Under the pieces are notes generated by a model, which saw nothing but the letters and a program-made list of their open reading frames with translations, was not told where the DNA came from and made no database searches. A stretch of DNA of 64,000 nt from contig NZ_JAJFBP010000014.1 of NCBI RefSeq assembly GCF_020697055.1, positions 27,287 to 91,286 on the forward strand. The letters are read 5' to 3'. Both the position numbers and the translations under genes were made by a program. Positions 8,044 to 16,455 of the stretch are shown here, piece after piece. Source of the stretch: Panacagrimonas sp. Its GTDB lineage: Bacteria; Pseudomonadota; Gammaproteobacteria; Nevskiales; Nevskiaceae. Numbering within the stretch: the stretch's first letter is position 1; every line of letters starts with the position of its first letter.

Positions 8044-9228
8044 GTGAGACAACGCTGCAGCGGCCATACGCCCGCCACCGCGCGACAGCTCTGGGTAGCG
8101 GTGGCGCTCCTGTGCTTTGCAAGCGCCGTGCCGTCGGCCACCAAGACCAGCGACGAAGCTCGGCGCGAGGCCGAATTGCGCCAGCTGCGCGAGCGCATCT
8201 CGGCGCTGGATCGCGCCTTGGCCAGCGATCGCCGCGACCAGGATTCCTTGCGCCGCGAGATCGAGGCCTCCGAAGTCGATGTGACCGGCGCATCCCGCCA
8301 GGTGCGCCAGAGCGCGGCCCAGGTCCAGGCGCAGACCCGGGAAGTGGAACGCGCGCAGAAGGCGCGTGAACAGGCCGAATCGCAGGTCGAACAACGCCGC
8401 ACCGACCTGTCCCGCGCGCTGCGCGCGCACTACATGGCGGGCAGCCCCGGCCGGATCCAGCTGCTGTTCCGGCTCGACGAAGCCAGCGCGCTGGATCGCC
8501 TGGACGTCGAGGCCGGCGCGGTGTCGCGTGCGCTGCAGAAGCGCCTGGCCGACCTGCACGCGACGATCGAACAGCTGCGCGTGGCCCAGAGCGTCCTCGA
8601 ACAGGAGCGCGAGACCCTCGAGCGGCAGAGCCGCGAATCGCGCGACGCGCTGTCGACGCTGAAGACCGCCCAGCAGCAACGCCGCGAGCGTCTGGACGAA
8701 CTGGCGCGCCGTGGCACCGATCGCGCAGCCGAGCTGGCCCAGGCCCGCTCCGAGCAGGCGCGCGTACAAAAGCTGCTGGACGACCTGCGGCGGGCGCTCA
8801 AGGACTCGCCGATGAAGTTCGAGCGCGGCACGCCGTTCAAGGCGCAAAAGGGCCGCCTGCCCTGGCCTCTGAAGGGCCCGCTGCTGGCGCGTTTCGGCAG
8901 CTCCAAGGGCGACGGTCCGCTGACCTGGAGCGGATGGTGGATCTCGGGCGAGACCGGTGCGGCGGTGCGCGCGGTCGCCGACGGTCGCGCGGTCTACGTC
9001 GGTCGCATGCAGCGCTACGGTTTGATCGTGATCCTCGACCATCCGGGGCAGTACCTGTCCCTGTATGGACATCTCGAGGACACCGAGGTGGAAGTAGGCG
9101 AGGTCGTCTCGGCCGGCACGCGCATCGCCGCGGCCGGCTCCAGTGGCGGTCACGAGCGCAGCGGCGTGTATTTCGAGATCCGCGAGGGAACCAACGCGGT
9201 CGATCCGCGTCCCTGGCTGGTCCCCTGA
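8044..9228 (+). CDS. envC: Murein hydrolase activator EnvC (coiled coil plus degenerate LytM domain)
   Basis: The chosen start is GTG at 8044, giving a 394-residue protein with a signal peptide (hydrophobic core about 16-28). A long coiled coil of about 200 residues rich in Glu, Arg, Gln and Ala follows, then a LytM/M23 domain (about 275-394). The M23 metal ligands are mostly lost: the HxxxD site is replaced by a WSGWW stretch, and the late HFEIR-type motif reads YFEIR. That is expected of EnvC, which activates amidases AmiA/AmiB at the septum rather than cutting peptidoglycan. Its place next to the secB operon matches E. coli. Confidence 0.9.
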   Translation: MRQRCSGHTPATARQLWVAVALLCFASAVPSATKTSDEARREAELRQLRERISALDRALASDRRDQDSLRREIEASEVDVTGASRQVRQSAAQVQAQTREVERAQKAREQAESQVEQRRTDLSRALRAHYMAGSPGRIQLLFRLDEASALDRLDVEAGAVSRALQKRLADLHATIEQLRVAQSVLEQERETLERQSRESRDALSTLKTAQQQRRERLDELARRGTDRAAELAQARSEQARVQKLLDDLRRALKDSPMKFERGTPFKAQKGRLPWPLKGPLLARFGSSKGDGPLTWSGWWISGETGAAVRAVADGRAVYVGRMQRYGLIVILDHPGQYLSLYGHLEDTEVEVGEVVSAGTRIAAAGSSGGHERSGVYFEIREGTNAVDPRPWLVP

Positions 9229-9308
9229 TAAATTCGCGTGCGGACCGCGGGCCGATGCCGGGCAACGACACACAAACCATTACGACGATGAGTGCGAGGG
9301 GCAGGGAG

Positions 9309-10676
9309 ATGAGGGTTCGCGGGCTGACGATGCGGGTGCTGTGCGCCACCCTGACGCTGCTGTCGGCCGCCGGCCCGGCCAGCGCCAAGGTGTCCGAGGG
9401 CGATGCGCAGCAGCTGCGTACGCGCCTGACGCCGCTGGGCGGCGAGCGCGCCGGCAACGAGGACGGGACCATTCCCGAATGGCGTGGCGGTCTCACCGCG
9501 CCGCCGCCCTGTCACGCCGCCAACGGTCGCTACTGCGATCCGAACGTGGGCGAAAAGCCCTATGTGACGATCACCGCCGGTACGCGCGAGGAATGGCGCG
9601 ACTATCTCTCCGCAGGACACATCGCGCTGCTCGAGGCCAACCGCAAGACCTACCGGATGGAGCTGTTTCGTTCGCAGCGCACGTTCGCCAATCCCGGTGC
9701 GGTCTACGACGCGGCATTTCAGAACGCAACCAAGGCCACGCTTTCGCCCACGGGCAGCGCGGTGCGCGACGCCAGCGTCGCCGTGCCGTTCCCGATCCCC
9801 AAGAACGGCAACGAGATCATCTGGAACCACAAGCTGCGCTGGCGCGGGACCGGCTATCGACGCGGCGTCACGCAGGCGTCGGTCACGCCGTCGGGCGAGG
9901 CCCACCTCGTGTCCTTCCGGGAGGACGCCGATTTCCCCTACGCCCGCGGCGCACCGGACGAGGACGGGATCGCCCAACAATGGCTGTGGGTGGCGTTGCA
10001 ACCCGAACGCCTGAAGGGATTCCTGCTGCTGGTCAAGGAGTCGCTCGAACAGGAGGCGCTGCCGCAGCAGGCCTGGCTGCAACAGCAGCGCGAGAACGAA
10101 CCGCGCCGCGTACGTCGCGGCAAGACGTTCGGTTTCGACGGTCCGGCGCTGCTATCCGACGATCTGCGATTCGACGACCAGTTCGACGCCTACTTCGGCA
10201 GTCCCGAGCGCTACACCTGGCGTCTCGTCGCCAAGCGCGAGATGGTGGTCCCCTACAACAGCTACGCGCTGCATTCGGGACGCCGCACGCTGCGCGACCT
10301 GATCCGGCCCGCGCACATGGATCCGACCCTGGCGCGCTACGAGCTGCACCGGGTGTGGGTGGTCGAGGCCATCCTCAAGCCCAAGGATCTGCACCGGCAC
10401 AAGCGCCGCACGTTCTATTTCGACGAGGACAGCTGGCAGATCCTGATGGTCGATCTGTACGACAACCGCGACAAACTGTGGCGCTTCCAGGAAATCCATC
10501 CGGTGATGGCCTACGACAAGGCGATCCTGATGCCGGCGGTCGAGTTGCATTACGACCTGGGCTCGTCGCGCTACCTGCTGCTGGGCGCCGACGAGAAGGA
10601 CGCCGAGCGCGTCGAGATGGGCTTCGAGCCCGAACTCTTCACGCCTTCGGGCGCGCGCAAGTCAGCACCGGAATGA
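9309..10676 (+). CDS. DUF1329 domain-containing exported protein
   Basis: This full-length DUF1329 protein has about 455 residues. The start is uncertain among ATGs at 9288, 9309 and 9330; 9309 gives a signal peptide ending in ASA (about residue 26). DUF1329 proteins have a LolB/LolA-like fold and are often encoded with outer-membrane DUF1302 proteins and RND transporters, suggesting lipid or hydrophobic cargo handling, but no activity is established. Here it stands apart from such partners. Its C-terminal half (PERYTW..., ELHRVWVVEA, FDEDSWQI) clearly aligns with the short protein at 42696-43541. Confidence 0.85.
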   Translation: MRVRGLTMRVLCATLTLLSAAGPASAKVSEGDAQQLRTRLTPLGGERAGNEDGTIPEWRGGLTAPPPCHAANGRYCDPNVGEKPYVTITAGTREEWRDYLSAGHIALLEANRKTYRMELFRSQRTFANPGAVYDAAFQNATKATLSPTGSAVRDASVAVPFPIPKNGNEIIWNHKLRWRGTGYRRGVTQASVTPSGEAHLVSFREDADFPYARGAPDEDGIAQQWLWVALQPERLKGFLLLVKESLEQEALPQQAWLQQQRENEPRRVRRGKTFGFDGPALLSDDLRFDDQFDAYFGSPERYTWRLVAKREMVVPYNSYALHSGRRTLRDLIRPAHMDPTLARYELHRVWVVEAILKPKDLHRHKRRTFYFDEDSWQILMVDLYDNRDKLWRFQEIHPVMAYDKAILMPAVELHYDLGSSRYLLLGADEKDAERVEMGFEPELFTPSGARKSAPE

Positions 10677-10733
10677 CGCGCGTATGATGCCGACCGTCTG
10701 CGGCAACCCGGCCGGGTCACGGCCAAGCGCACC

Positions 10734-11192
10734 ATGAAACTGCATTTCTGGCTCGCCCCTCTGCTCGTCGCGGTTTCACTGCCGGCCTGGACCGACGCGA
10801 CCGTGTACCGCTGGAAAGACGCATCGGGCCAGACCCACTTCGGCCAGACGCCGCCCACGACCGGCGCATACGACGTGATGCGAGGCGCGCTCGTCACGCC
10901 GATCGCGCCGCCTTCGACAACCCCCGCGGCGCCGGCGAATCCGTCGATGGCCGGCGAGCAGAAAACGCGCGAGCAGAAATTCATCGAGGAGGCCGAGGCC
11001 GCGCGCAAGGCCAAGGCCGAAGCCAAGGCGAAGGAAAAAACCGCCAAGGCCGAGAAGGAGCAGCGCTGCAAGGTGGCGCGCGAAAACGTGCACGCCATCG
11101 AGGAGCGTCACGGGTACGTCGGCATGCCGGTGGAGGAATTCACGCGGAGCATCGAGGCGGCCAGGAAGGACGTGGCCACCCACTGCGGCTGA
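10734..11192 (+). CDS. DUF4124 domain-containing exported protein
   Basis: This 152-residue protein has a signal peptide (about 1-20), then the DUF4124 core VYRWKDASGQTHFGQTPP (21-40), a Pro/Ala linker and a Lys/Ala/Glu-rich coiled segment (about 80-110). It ends in a conserved-looking RENVHAIEERHGYVGM stretch. DUF4124 proteins are common in gammaproteobacteria and have no known function. Its 3' end overlaps the start region of the next gene, so the two are probably co-translated. Confidence 0.85.
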   Translation: MKLHFWLAPLLVAVSLPAWTDATVYRWKDASGQTHFGQTPPTTGAYDVMRGALVTPIAPPSTTPAAPANPSMAGEQKTREQKFIEEAEAARKAKAEAKAKEKTAKAEKEQRCKVARENVHAIEERHGYVGMPVEEFTRSIEAARKDVATHCG

Positions 11193-12046
11193 TCGTCGGA
11201 TGCGGTGACATCGGCCGGCGCGTCGCCGCGCTCGAACGCGCCGCCGGCACCTCGGTCCTCGGCATCGTGCGCAGCGCCGGGAGCGCCGCCGACCTGGCGC
11301 ACGACCGCATCGATGCGCTACGCCTGGAGCTGGATGCGCGGCCGCTGGGGCCGTTTCCGGACACGGCGCGTCGCCTCTACTGGTTCGCGCCGCCACCGAC
11401 CACCGGCGATCGCGACTCGCGTCTGCGCGCCGCCCTCGAGGCGCTGCAGACCCGTCCGCCGGAGCGCGTGTTGTACCTGTCGACCTCCGCGGTCTACGGC
11501 GATTGCGGCGGTGCCTGGATCGACGAAGACGCGCCACTGGCGCCGGGCCACGATCGCGGGCGTCGGCGACTCGATGCCGAGCGCGCGCTGGCCGACTTCT
11601 CCGCTCGCAGCGGTTGCAGCACGGTGATCCTGCGCGTGCCGGGCATCTATGGGCCCGGTCGGCTGCCGCGCGAACGTCTGGCGCGCGGCCTGCCGGTGGT
11701 GCGCGAGTCCGAATGCCCGTGGACCAACCGCATCCACGCGGACGACCTGGCGCGGATCGCAGTCGAAGCCATGTCCCGCGCCCCCGACGGCGCGATCTAC
11801 AACGTCTCGGACGGTCATCCCACGACGATGACCGACTATTTCCTGCGCTGCGCGCGGCTGCTGGGCCTGCCGGAGCCCGAGCAGATCCCGCTGGCCGACG
11901 CGCATACCCGCCTGACACCGGCCATGGCCTCGTTCCTGGACGAATCCAAGCGGCTGTTGACCACGCGGCTGCAGCGCGAACTGCCCGTGACCCTGCGCTA
12001 TCCCGACCTCGCCCACGGACTGCCCTCCTGCGTCGACGGGACCTGA
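11183..12046 (+). CDS. NAD-dependent epimerase/dehydratase family (SDR) protein with a non-ATG start
   Basis: The extended SDR protein begins with a Rossmann motif, LIVGCGDIGRR, that lies upstream of the first GTG (11267), so the true start must be earlier. No ATG, GTG or TTG precedes it in frame nearby. The best candidates are CTG at 11183 (12 bases after AGGAAGGA) or CTG at 11189, whose last bases form the upstream stop (CTGA). From 11183 it has 287 residues, with LYLSTSAVYGDCGG and the IYGPGR segment typical of YeeZ-like epimerases; the usual YxxxK is not obvious. The substrate is unknown. Confidence 0.82.
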   Translation: MRLIVGCGDIGRRVAALERAAGTSVLGIVRSAGSAADLAHDRIDALRLELDARPLGPFPDTARRLYWFAPPPTTGDRDSRLRAALEALQTRPPERVLYLSTSAVYGDCGGAWIDEDAPLAPGHDRGRRRLDAERALADFSARSGCSTVILRVPGIYGPGRLPRERLARGLPVVRESECPWTNRIHADDLARIAVEAMSRAPDGAIYNVSDGHPTTMTDYFLRCARLLGLPEPEQIPLADAHTRLTPAMASFLDESKRLLTTRLQRELPVTLRYPDLAHGLPSCVDGT

Positions 12047-12056
12047 GCCGTTCGCC

Positions 12057-13364
12057 ATGGCGAAATCATTCGGCATCGAAGACGACGATGCGGATCGCCG
12101 GATGGTGACGAGCACGCTTGCGGGCTACCTGCCACAGGTGGGGATCTATCCGCTGCGAGGGCAAGCCGCGCCGGTCATTTTGTTGATCACCTTTCTGCTG
12201 GGAATCGGCACCACCAGCCTGCTCGCTCTCTTGCCGCTGATCGTGGGCGTGTCGTGGACCGCGCACTACGCCGTCCGCGTGATCGAACGCACGAGCCTGG
12301 GCCGGGCGACCCCACCGCGTCTGACGGGCGAGTCGCTGATGCTGACCGATGGACTGACGTGGTCGACGCTGCTGCTTCCCGCCGCGCTGCTTGCGCTCCA
12401 CTTCGGCGGTCATCGCGCCATCGTCGGAGCGCTGCTGCTGGTACTGCCGGCGCACTGGGTGGCGCTGGCCACGACCCGGAGCCTGCTGGCCGCCTGTCAC
12501 CCGGTGCGCCTGTGGCACATCGTCCGGGTGATCGGGCCCGCCTACGTGGACGTGTGCCTGCTGCTCGCCGGCTCGGTCCTGCTGGGCCAATGGTTCTCCG
12601 CGCGCTTGCCGGGCCTGATCCTGATCGCCGTCTGGCTCTATCTGCTGGTGGCGACCTGCCACCTGCTGGGGTTCATGGCCTACCTGCGGCACGAGCGTCT
12701 GGGTTACGGCGCCCAGGTGCGACGTCCATCGCGCGCCGACGATCTCGAGGCCCAGCAGGCGCGCACGCTCGACACCTTGATCCAGGGTGTCCGCACGCTG
12801 CATGCCGCTCGCGACGATGCGGCGGCGGCGCGGCTGATGCTCTCCGTCCTTCCGGGGCCCGCGGATGCCCGCAGCTTCCACGAAGCGCTCTTCGAACGGA
12901 TCAAGGCGATTCCGGCGCGCGGCCTGGCCCTGGCCCAGGCCGCCCGACTGATCAGCTTCCTGCTCGACCGCAAGCTCGCCGACCGCGCGCTCGACGTGTT
13001 CGAAAGCGCGCTGGATCTGGACCCCCGGTTCGAGGTCCAGTCCGCTTTCGAGCTGGTTGCGCTCGCCGAGCGGGCGCTGATGAATCGGCAGCGCCGGCTC
13101 ATCGATCGCATTCTGGAAAATGCGCAGAGCCGGTTCGCGCACGACCCGGCGATCCGCCTGCTCGATCGCATTCGAATCCGGACCTTGGTCGAGATCGACC
13201 GGGACGAGGCGTCGGCGCGGGCGCTGCTCGCGTCGATCGGCGATTTGCAAGCACATCCGCATTCGGCCGACCTGCAAACGTACGCAAGGATCCTGGCCGT
13301 GGGCACCCCTGCCCGGCCGCCGGAACGCCCGCCAGCCCCGTCGGCTCCGCCGCCCCAGGGTTAG
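12057..13364 (+). CDS. Multi-pass membrane protein with helical C-terminal domain, function unknown
   Basis: I do not recognise this 435-residue protein. Residues 1-210 hold about five to six membrane spans, followed by a cytosolic alpha-helical region (about 215-410) whose spacing of Ala, Leu and Arg resembles TPR-like repeats (for example LDRKLADRALDVFESALDLD), and a Pro-rich tail. The arrangement resembles rhomboid-like or DUF-type membrane proteins with solenoid tails, but no catalytic Ser/His motif is evident. It starts 10 bases after the SDR gene stop and may share its transcript. Confidence 0.75.
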   Translation: MAKSFGIEDDDADRRMVTSTLAGYLPQVGIYPLRGQAAPVILLITFLLGIGTTSLLALLPLIVGVSWTAHYAVRVIERTSLGRATPPRLTGESLMLTDGLTWSTLLLPAALLALHFGGHRAIVGALLLVLPAHWVALATTRSLLAACHPVRLWHIVRVIGPAYVDVCLLLAGSVLLGQWFSARLPGLILIAVWLYLLVATCHLLGFMAYLRHERLGYGAQVRRPSRADDLEAQQARTLDTLIQGVRTLHAARDDAAAARLMLSVLPGPADARSFHEALFERIKAIPARGLALAQAARLISFLLDRKLADRALDVFESALDLDPRFEVQSAFELVALAERALMNRQRRLIDRILENAQSRFAHDPAIRLLDRIRIRTLVEIDRDEASARALLASIGDLQAHPHSADLQTYARILAVGTPARPPERPPAPSAPPPQG

Positions 13365-13464
13365 GGTTTCCCTGGCTTCCGCTAAACTTGCGCCCCTTTG
13401 ACGCGCCGGGTGGGTCCGCCCAGCGTCATCCAACGAACGAACGACCCCGGGAAGGGAGCTCCGC

Positions 13465-14589
13465 ATGCCGGTCAAGATCGCTGTGCTCAAGGAAACAGCG
13501 GCACGGGAGAAGCGCGTCGCGCTGGTTCCCGCCGTCGCCGACAAGCTCAGCAAGCTGGGCGCCGAGTTGTACATGCAGTCGGGCGCGGGGCTGGCGGTGA
13601 AGCTGGCCGACGGCGCGTACAAGAACGTGCATTTCGCGGCCAATCCGCTGGGGCTGGTCACCGACGCCGACATCGTGCTGTCGGTGCAGCCGCCGTCGCT
13701 GGAAGTGATCGACGCGATGAAGGAAGGCTCGATCCTGATTTCCTTCATCTACGCGCACAAGGAGCCGGTCCTCACCGCGCGGCTGCGCGACAAGAAGATC
13801 ACCTGCCTGGCGATGGAGCTGGTGCCGCGCATCACGCGCGCGCAGGCGATGGACGCGCTCTCCAGCCAGGCCGCGCTCGCCGGTTACTACGGCGCGCTGG
13901 TCGGCGCCACGAGCATCGCCCGCATGATGCCGATGACCACGTTCGCCACCGGCTCGATCCGTCCGGGAACGGTGCTGGTGATGGGCGTCGGCGTGGCCGG
14001 CTTGTCGGCGATCGCCACCGCGCGCCGCATCGGCGCCAAGGTCGAAGGCTACGACGTGCGTCCCGAGGTCAAGGAGCAGGTCGAGTCGCTCGGCGCCAAG
14101 TTCATCGACACCGGCGTCGACGCGCGCGGCCAGGGCGGCTACGCGCGTGAACTCACGCAGGAAGAGAAGGACAAGATCGCCGCGGTCGTCACCAAGCACA
14201 TCCAGGCGGCCGACATCATCATCACCACGGCCGCGATCCCGGGCCGCCCGAGCCCCAAGCTGATCTCCAAGGCGCAGGTCGACGGCATGAAGGCCGGCGC
14301 GGTGATCATCGATCTGGCGGCCGAAGGCGGCGGGAACACCGAGTACACGCAGCCGGGTGAGACCATCCAGGTCGGCCAGGTCACGATCTCGGGTCCTTTG
14401 AACGTGCCGTCACTGCTGGGCGAGCACGCCAGCGAGCTGTATTCGAAGAACCAGTACAACCTGATCGAGCTGTTCCTCAAGGACAAGGCGATCAACATCG
14501 ACTGGACCGACGAGGTGCTCGCCAAGACCTGCCTGACGCACGGCGGCGAGATCAAGAACGAGATGGCCAAGAAGGCCATCGAAGGCTGA
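13465..14589 (+). CDS. pntAA: NAD(P) transhydrogenase subunit alpha part 1
   Basis: This 374-residue subunit is the soluble NAD(H)-binding domain I of proton-translocating transhydrogenase, which uses the proton gradient to drive hydride transfer from NADH to NADP+. The N-terminus VKIAVLKETAAREKRVAL and the Rossmann segment VLVMGVGVAGLSAIATARR (about 172-190) are typical, as is the mobile-loop and RPEVKEQVESLGAKF region. The alpha subunit is split into two genes (AA, AB), as in Rhodospirillum and many non-enteric proteobacteria. A GGGAAGGGAG ribosome site precedes the ATG. Confidence 0.96.
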   Translation: MPVKIAVLKETAAREKRVALVPAVADKLSKLGAELYMQSGAGLAVKLADGAYKNVHFAANPLGLVTDADIVLSVQPPSLEVIDAMKEGSILISFIYAHKEPVLTARLRDKKITCLAMELVPRITRAQAMDALSSQAALAGYYGALVGATSIARMMPMTTFATGSIRPGTVLVMGVGVAGLSAIATARRIGAKVEGYDVRPEVKEQVESLGAKFIDTGVDARGQGGYARELTQEEKDKIAAVVTKHIQAADIIITTAAIPGRPSPKLISKAQVDGMKAGAVIIDLAAEGGGNTEYTQPGETIQVGQVTISGPLNVPSLLGEHASELYSKNQYNLIELFLKDKAINIDWTDEVLAKTCLTHGGEIKNEMAKKAIEG

Positions 14590-14600
14590 AGGGGAAAAAC

Positions 14601-14909
14601 GTGGAAGCACACACCGTCCTGACGGGCTTCATCGCCCTCTACATCTTCATGCTCGCGGCCTTCACCGGCTACGAGATCATCGGCCGCGTGCCCTCGATCC
14701 TGCACACGCCGCTGATGTCCGGCTCCAATTTCGTGCACGGCATCGTGGTGGTGGGCGCGATCTACGCGACGCTCAACGCCACGACGACGCTCGAACAGGC
14801 CATCGGCTTCTTCGGTGTGCTGCTCGGCGCGGGCAACGCGGCCGGCGGCTACGTGGTGACCGAGCGCATGCTCGAGATGTTCAAGCCCTCCGACAAGAAG
14901 AAGGGGTAA
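14601..14909 (+). CDS. pntAB: NAD(P) transhydrogenase subunit alpha part 2 (membrane)
   Basis: The 102-residue membrane part of domain II has three hydrophobic helices (about 5-25, 40-60, 65-85). It starts at a GTG and lies between pntAA and pntB, 11 bases after the first and 6 before the second. The GYEIIGRVPSILHTPLMSG segment is highly conserved in PntAB. With PntB it builds the proton channel. Confidence 0.95.
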   Translation: MEAHTVLTGFIALYIFMLAAFTGYEIIGRVPSILHTPLMSGSNFVHGIVVVGAIYATLNATTTLEQAIGFFGVLLGAGNAAGGYVVTERMLEMFKPSDKKKG

Positions 14910-14915
14910 GCGACC

Positions 14916-16358
14916 ATGAGCCCGCAATTCATCATCGACGCGAGCTTCATCGCCGCGGCGTTCCTGTTCATCTATGGCCTCAAGCGCATGTCGTCGCCGG
15001 TGACGGCGCGCTCGGGCATCGTCGTCGCAGGCTGGGGCATGCTCGTCGCGGTACTCGCGAGCTTCCTCTACTACTTCGGCGTCACCGAGGCGGCCAAGCC
15101 GCATCTGCTCGGCAACGCCGCCGTCGCGCTGATCGCGCTGGTACTGGGCGTGTCGTGGGCCTGGTGGAGCGGCAAGAAGGTCGCGATGACCGCGATGCCG
15201 CAGATGGTTGCGCTCTACAACGGCATGGGCGGCGGTTCGGCCGCGGCGATCGCCGCAATGGTGCTGCTGCAGCCTGTGCCCGCCGACGGCGCTGCCGGTC
15301 ACGGGCTGGTGCATTACCTCGTGACCGTGCTCGGCGGACTGATCGGCGCGGTGTCGCTGTCGGGCTCGCTGATCGCGTGGGCCAAGCTCGACGAGCGCAT
15401 CAAGGGCACGTGGCGCTACACCGGCCTGCAGGCGGTCAACGGCGCGGTGATGCTGCTGACGCTCGCCATCGGCGGCTACATCGTGTTCGCCATGCACGGA
15501 CACGCGCCGCCGATGGTCGTCGTGGGCTTCTTCGCGGCCGCGCTGGTGTTCGGCGTGTTCATGACGATGCCCATCGGCGGCGCCGACATGCCGGTGGTGA
15601 TCTCGCTCTACAACGCCTTCACGGGCCTGGCGGTGGGGGCCGAGGGTTACGTGCTGCAGAACCCGGCGCTGATGATCGCGGGCATGGTCGTCGGCTCGGC
15701 CGGAACCTTGCTGACGCTGCTGATGGCCAAGGCCATGAACCGCAGCGTGTCCAACGTGATCTTCTCCAACTTCGGCGTCACCGGCGACGAGGCCCAGGGC
15801 GAGATCAAGGGCTCGATGAAGCCGGTCGAGGCCGGCGACGCGGGCATCCAGATGCGCTACGGCAGCAAGGTCATCATCGCGCCGGGCTACGGCCTGGCGG
15901 TGGCGCAGGCGCAGCACAAGCTCTACGAGTTCGTGAAGCTGTGCGAAGCCCAGGGCGTGGAGGTCAAGTTCGCGATCCACCCGGTCGCGGGGCGCATGCC
16001 CGGCCACATGAACGTGCTGCTCGCCGAGGCCGGCGTGCCGTACGACATCATCTTCGACATGGAAGACATCAACGGCGAATTCAAGGAAGCCGACTTCGCG
16101 CTGGTGATCGGCGCCAACGACACGGTCAATCCTGCCGCGCGCACCAACAAGTCGAGCCCGATCTACGGCATGCCGATCCTCAACGTCGACCAGGCCAAGC
16201 AGGCCTTCGTGGTCAAGCGCGGCCAGGGCAAGGGCTACTCGGGCGTGGAGAACGAGCTGTTCTTCAAGGACAACACCAACATGGTCTACGGCGACGCGCA
16301 GAAGGTGCTGGTGTCGATGATCCAGGCGGTCAAGTCGCTCGAGGGCGGCGGCCATTGA
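14916..16358 (+). CDS. pntB: NAD(P) transhydrogenase subunit beta
   Basis: PntB (480 residues) has about nine N-terminal membrane helices (1-270), then the NADP(H)-binding domain III (about 300-480). The domain III signature GYGLAVAQAQHKLYEFVK is clear, as are HPVAGRMPGHMNVLLAE and GANDTVNPAA. It is the last gene of pntAA-pntAB-pntB and is followed by a strong intrinsic terminator. The operon supplies NADPH for biosynthesis and glutathione reduction. Confidence 0.97.
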   Translation: MSPQFIIDASFIAAAFLFIYGLKRMSSPVTARSGIVVAGWGMLVAVLASFLYYFGVTEAAKPHLLGNAAVALIALVLGVSWAWWSGKKVAMTAMPQMVALYNGMGGGSAAAIAAMVLLQPVPADGAAGHGLVHYLVTVLGGLIGAVSLSGSLIAWAKLDERIKGTWRYTGLQAVNGAVMLLTLAIGGYIVFAMHGHAPPMVVVGFFAAALVFGVFMTMPIGGADMPVVISLYNAFTGLAVGAEGYVLQNPALMIAGMVVGSAGTLLTLLMAKAMNRSVSNVIFSNFGVTGDEAQGEIKGSMKPVEAGDAGIQMRYGSKVIIAPGYGLAVAQAQHKLYEFVKLCEAQGVEVKFAIHPVAGRMPGHMNVLLAEAGVPYDIIFDMEDINGEFKEADFALVIGANDTVNPAARTNKSSPIYGMPILNVDQAKQAFVVKRGQGKGYSGVENELFFKDNTNMVYGDAQKVLVSMIQAVKSLEGGGH

Positions 16359-16389
16359 GCCGTCCCGAGAAAGCCGCATGATTCAACGG

Positions 16390-16419
16390 GCGCCCGCTAT
16401 TCCGCGGGCGCTTTTTTTT
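16390..16419 (+). terminator. Rho-independent terminator after pntB
   Basis: A perfect 8-bp GC stem (GCGCCCGC / GCGGGCGC, loop of six) is followed directly by eight T residues. It lies 31 bases after the pntB stop and ends the transhydrogenase operon. Confidence 0.93.
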
Positions 16420-16455
16420 GCATAGCCTGTCGGCCCGTTCCTCGATCCCGTGCCC

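Noticed and set aside
8044..9228. Loss of catalytic residues in the LytM domain as evidence of a pseudogene
   Set aside because: EnvC proteins normally carry a degenerate LytM domain and act as amidase activators, so the missing ligands are expected.
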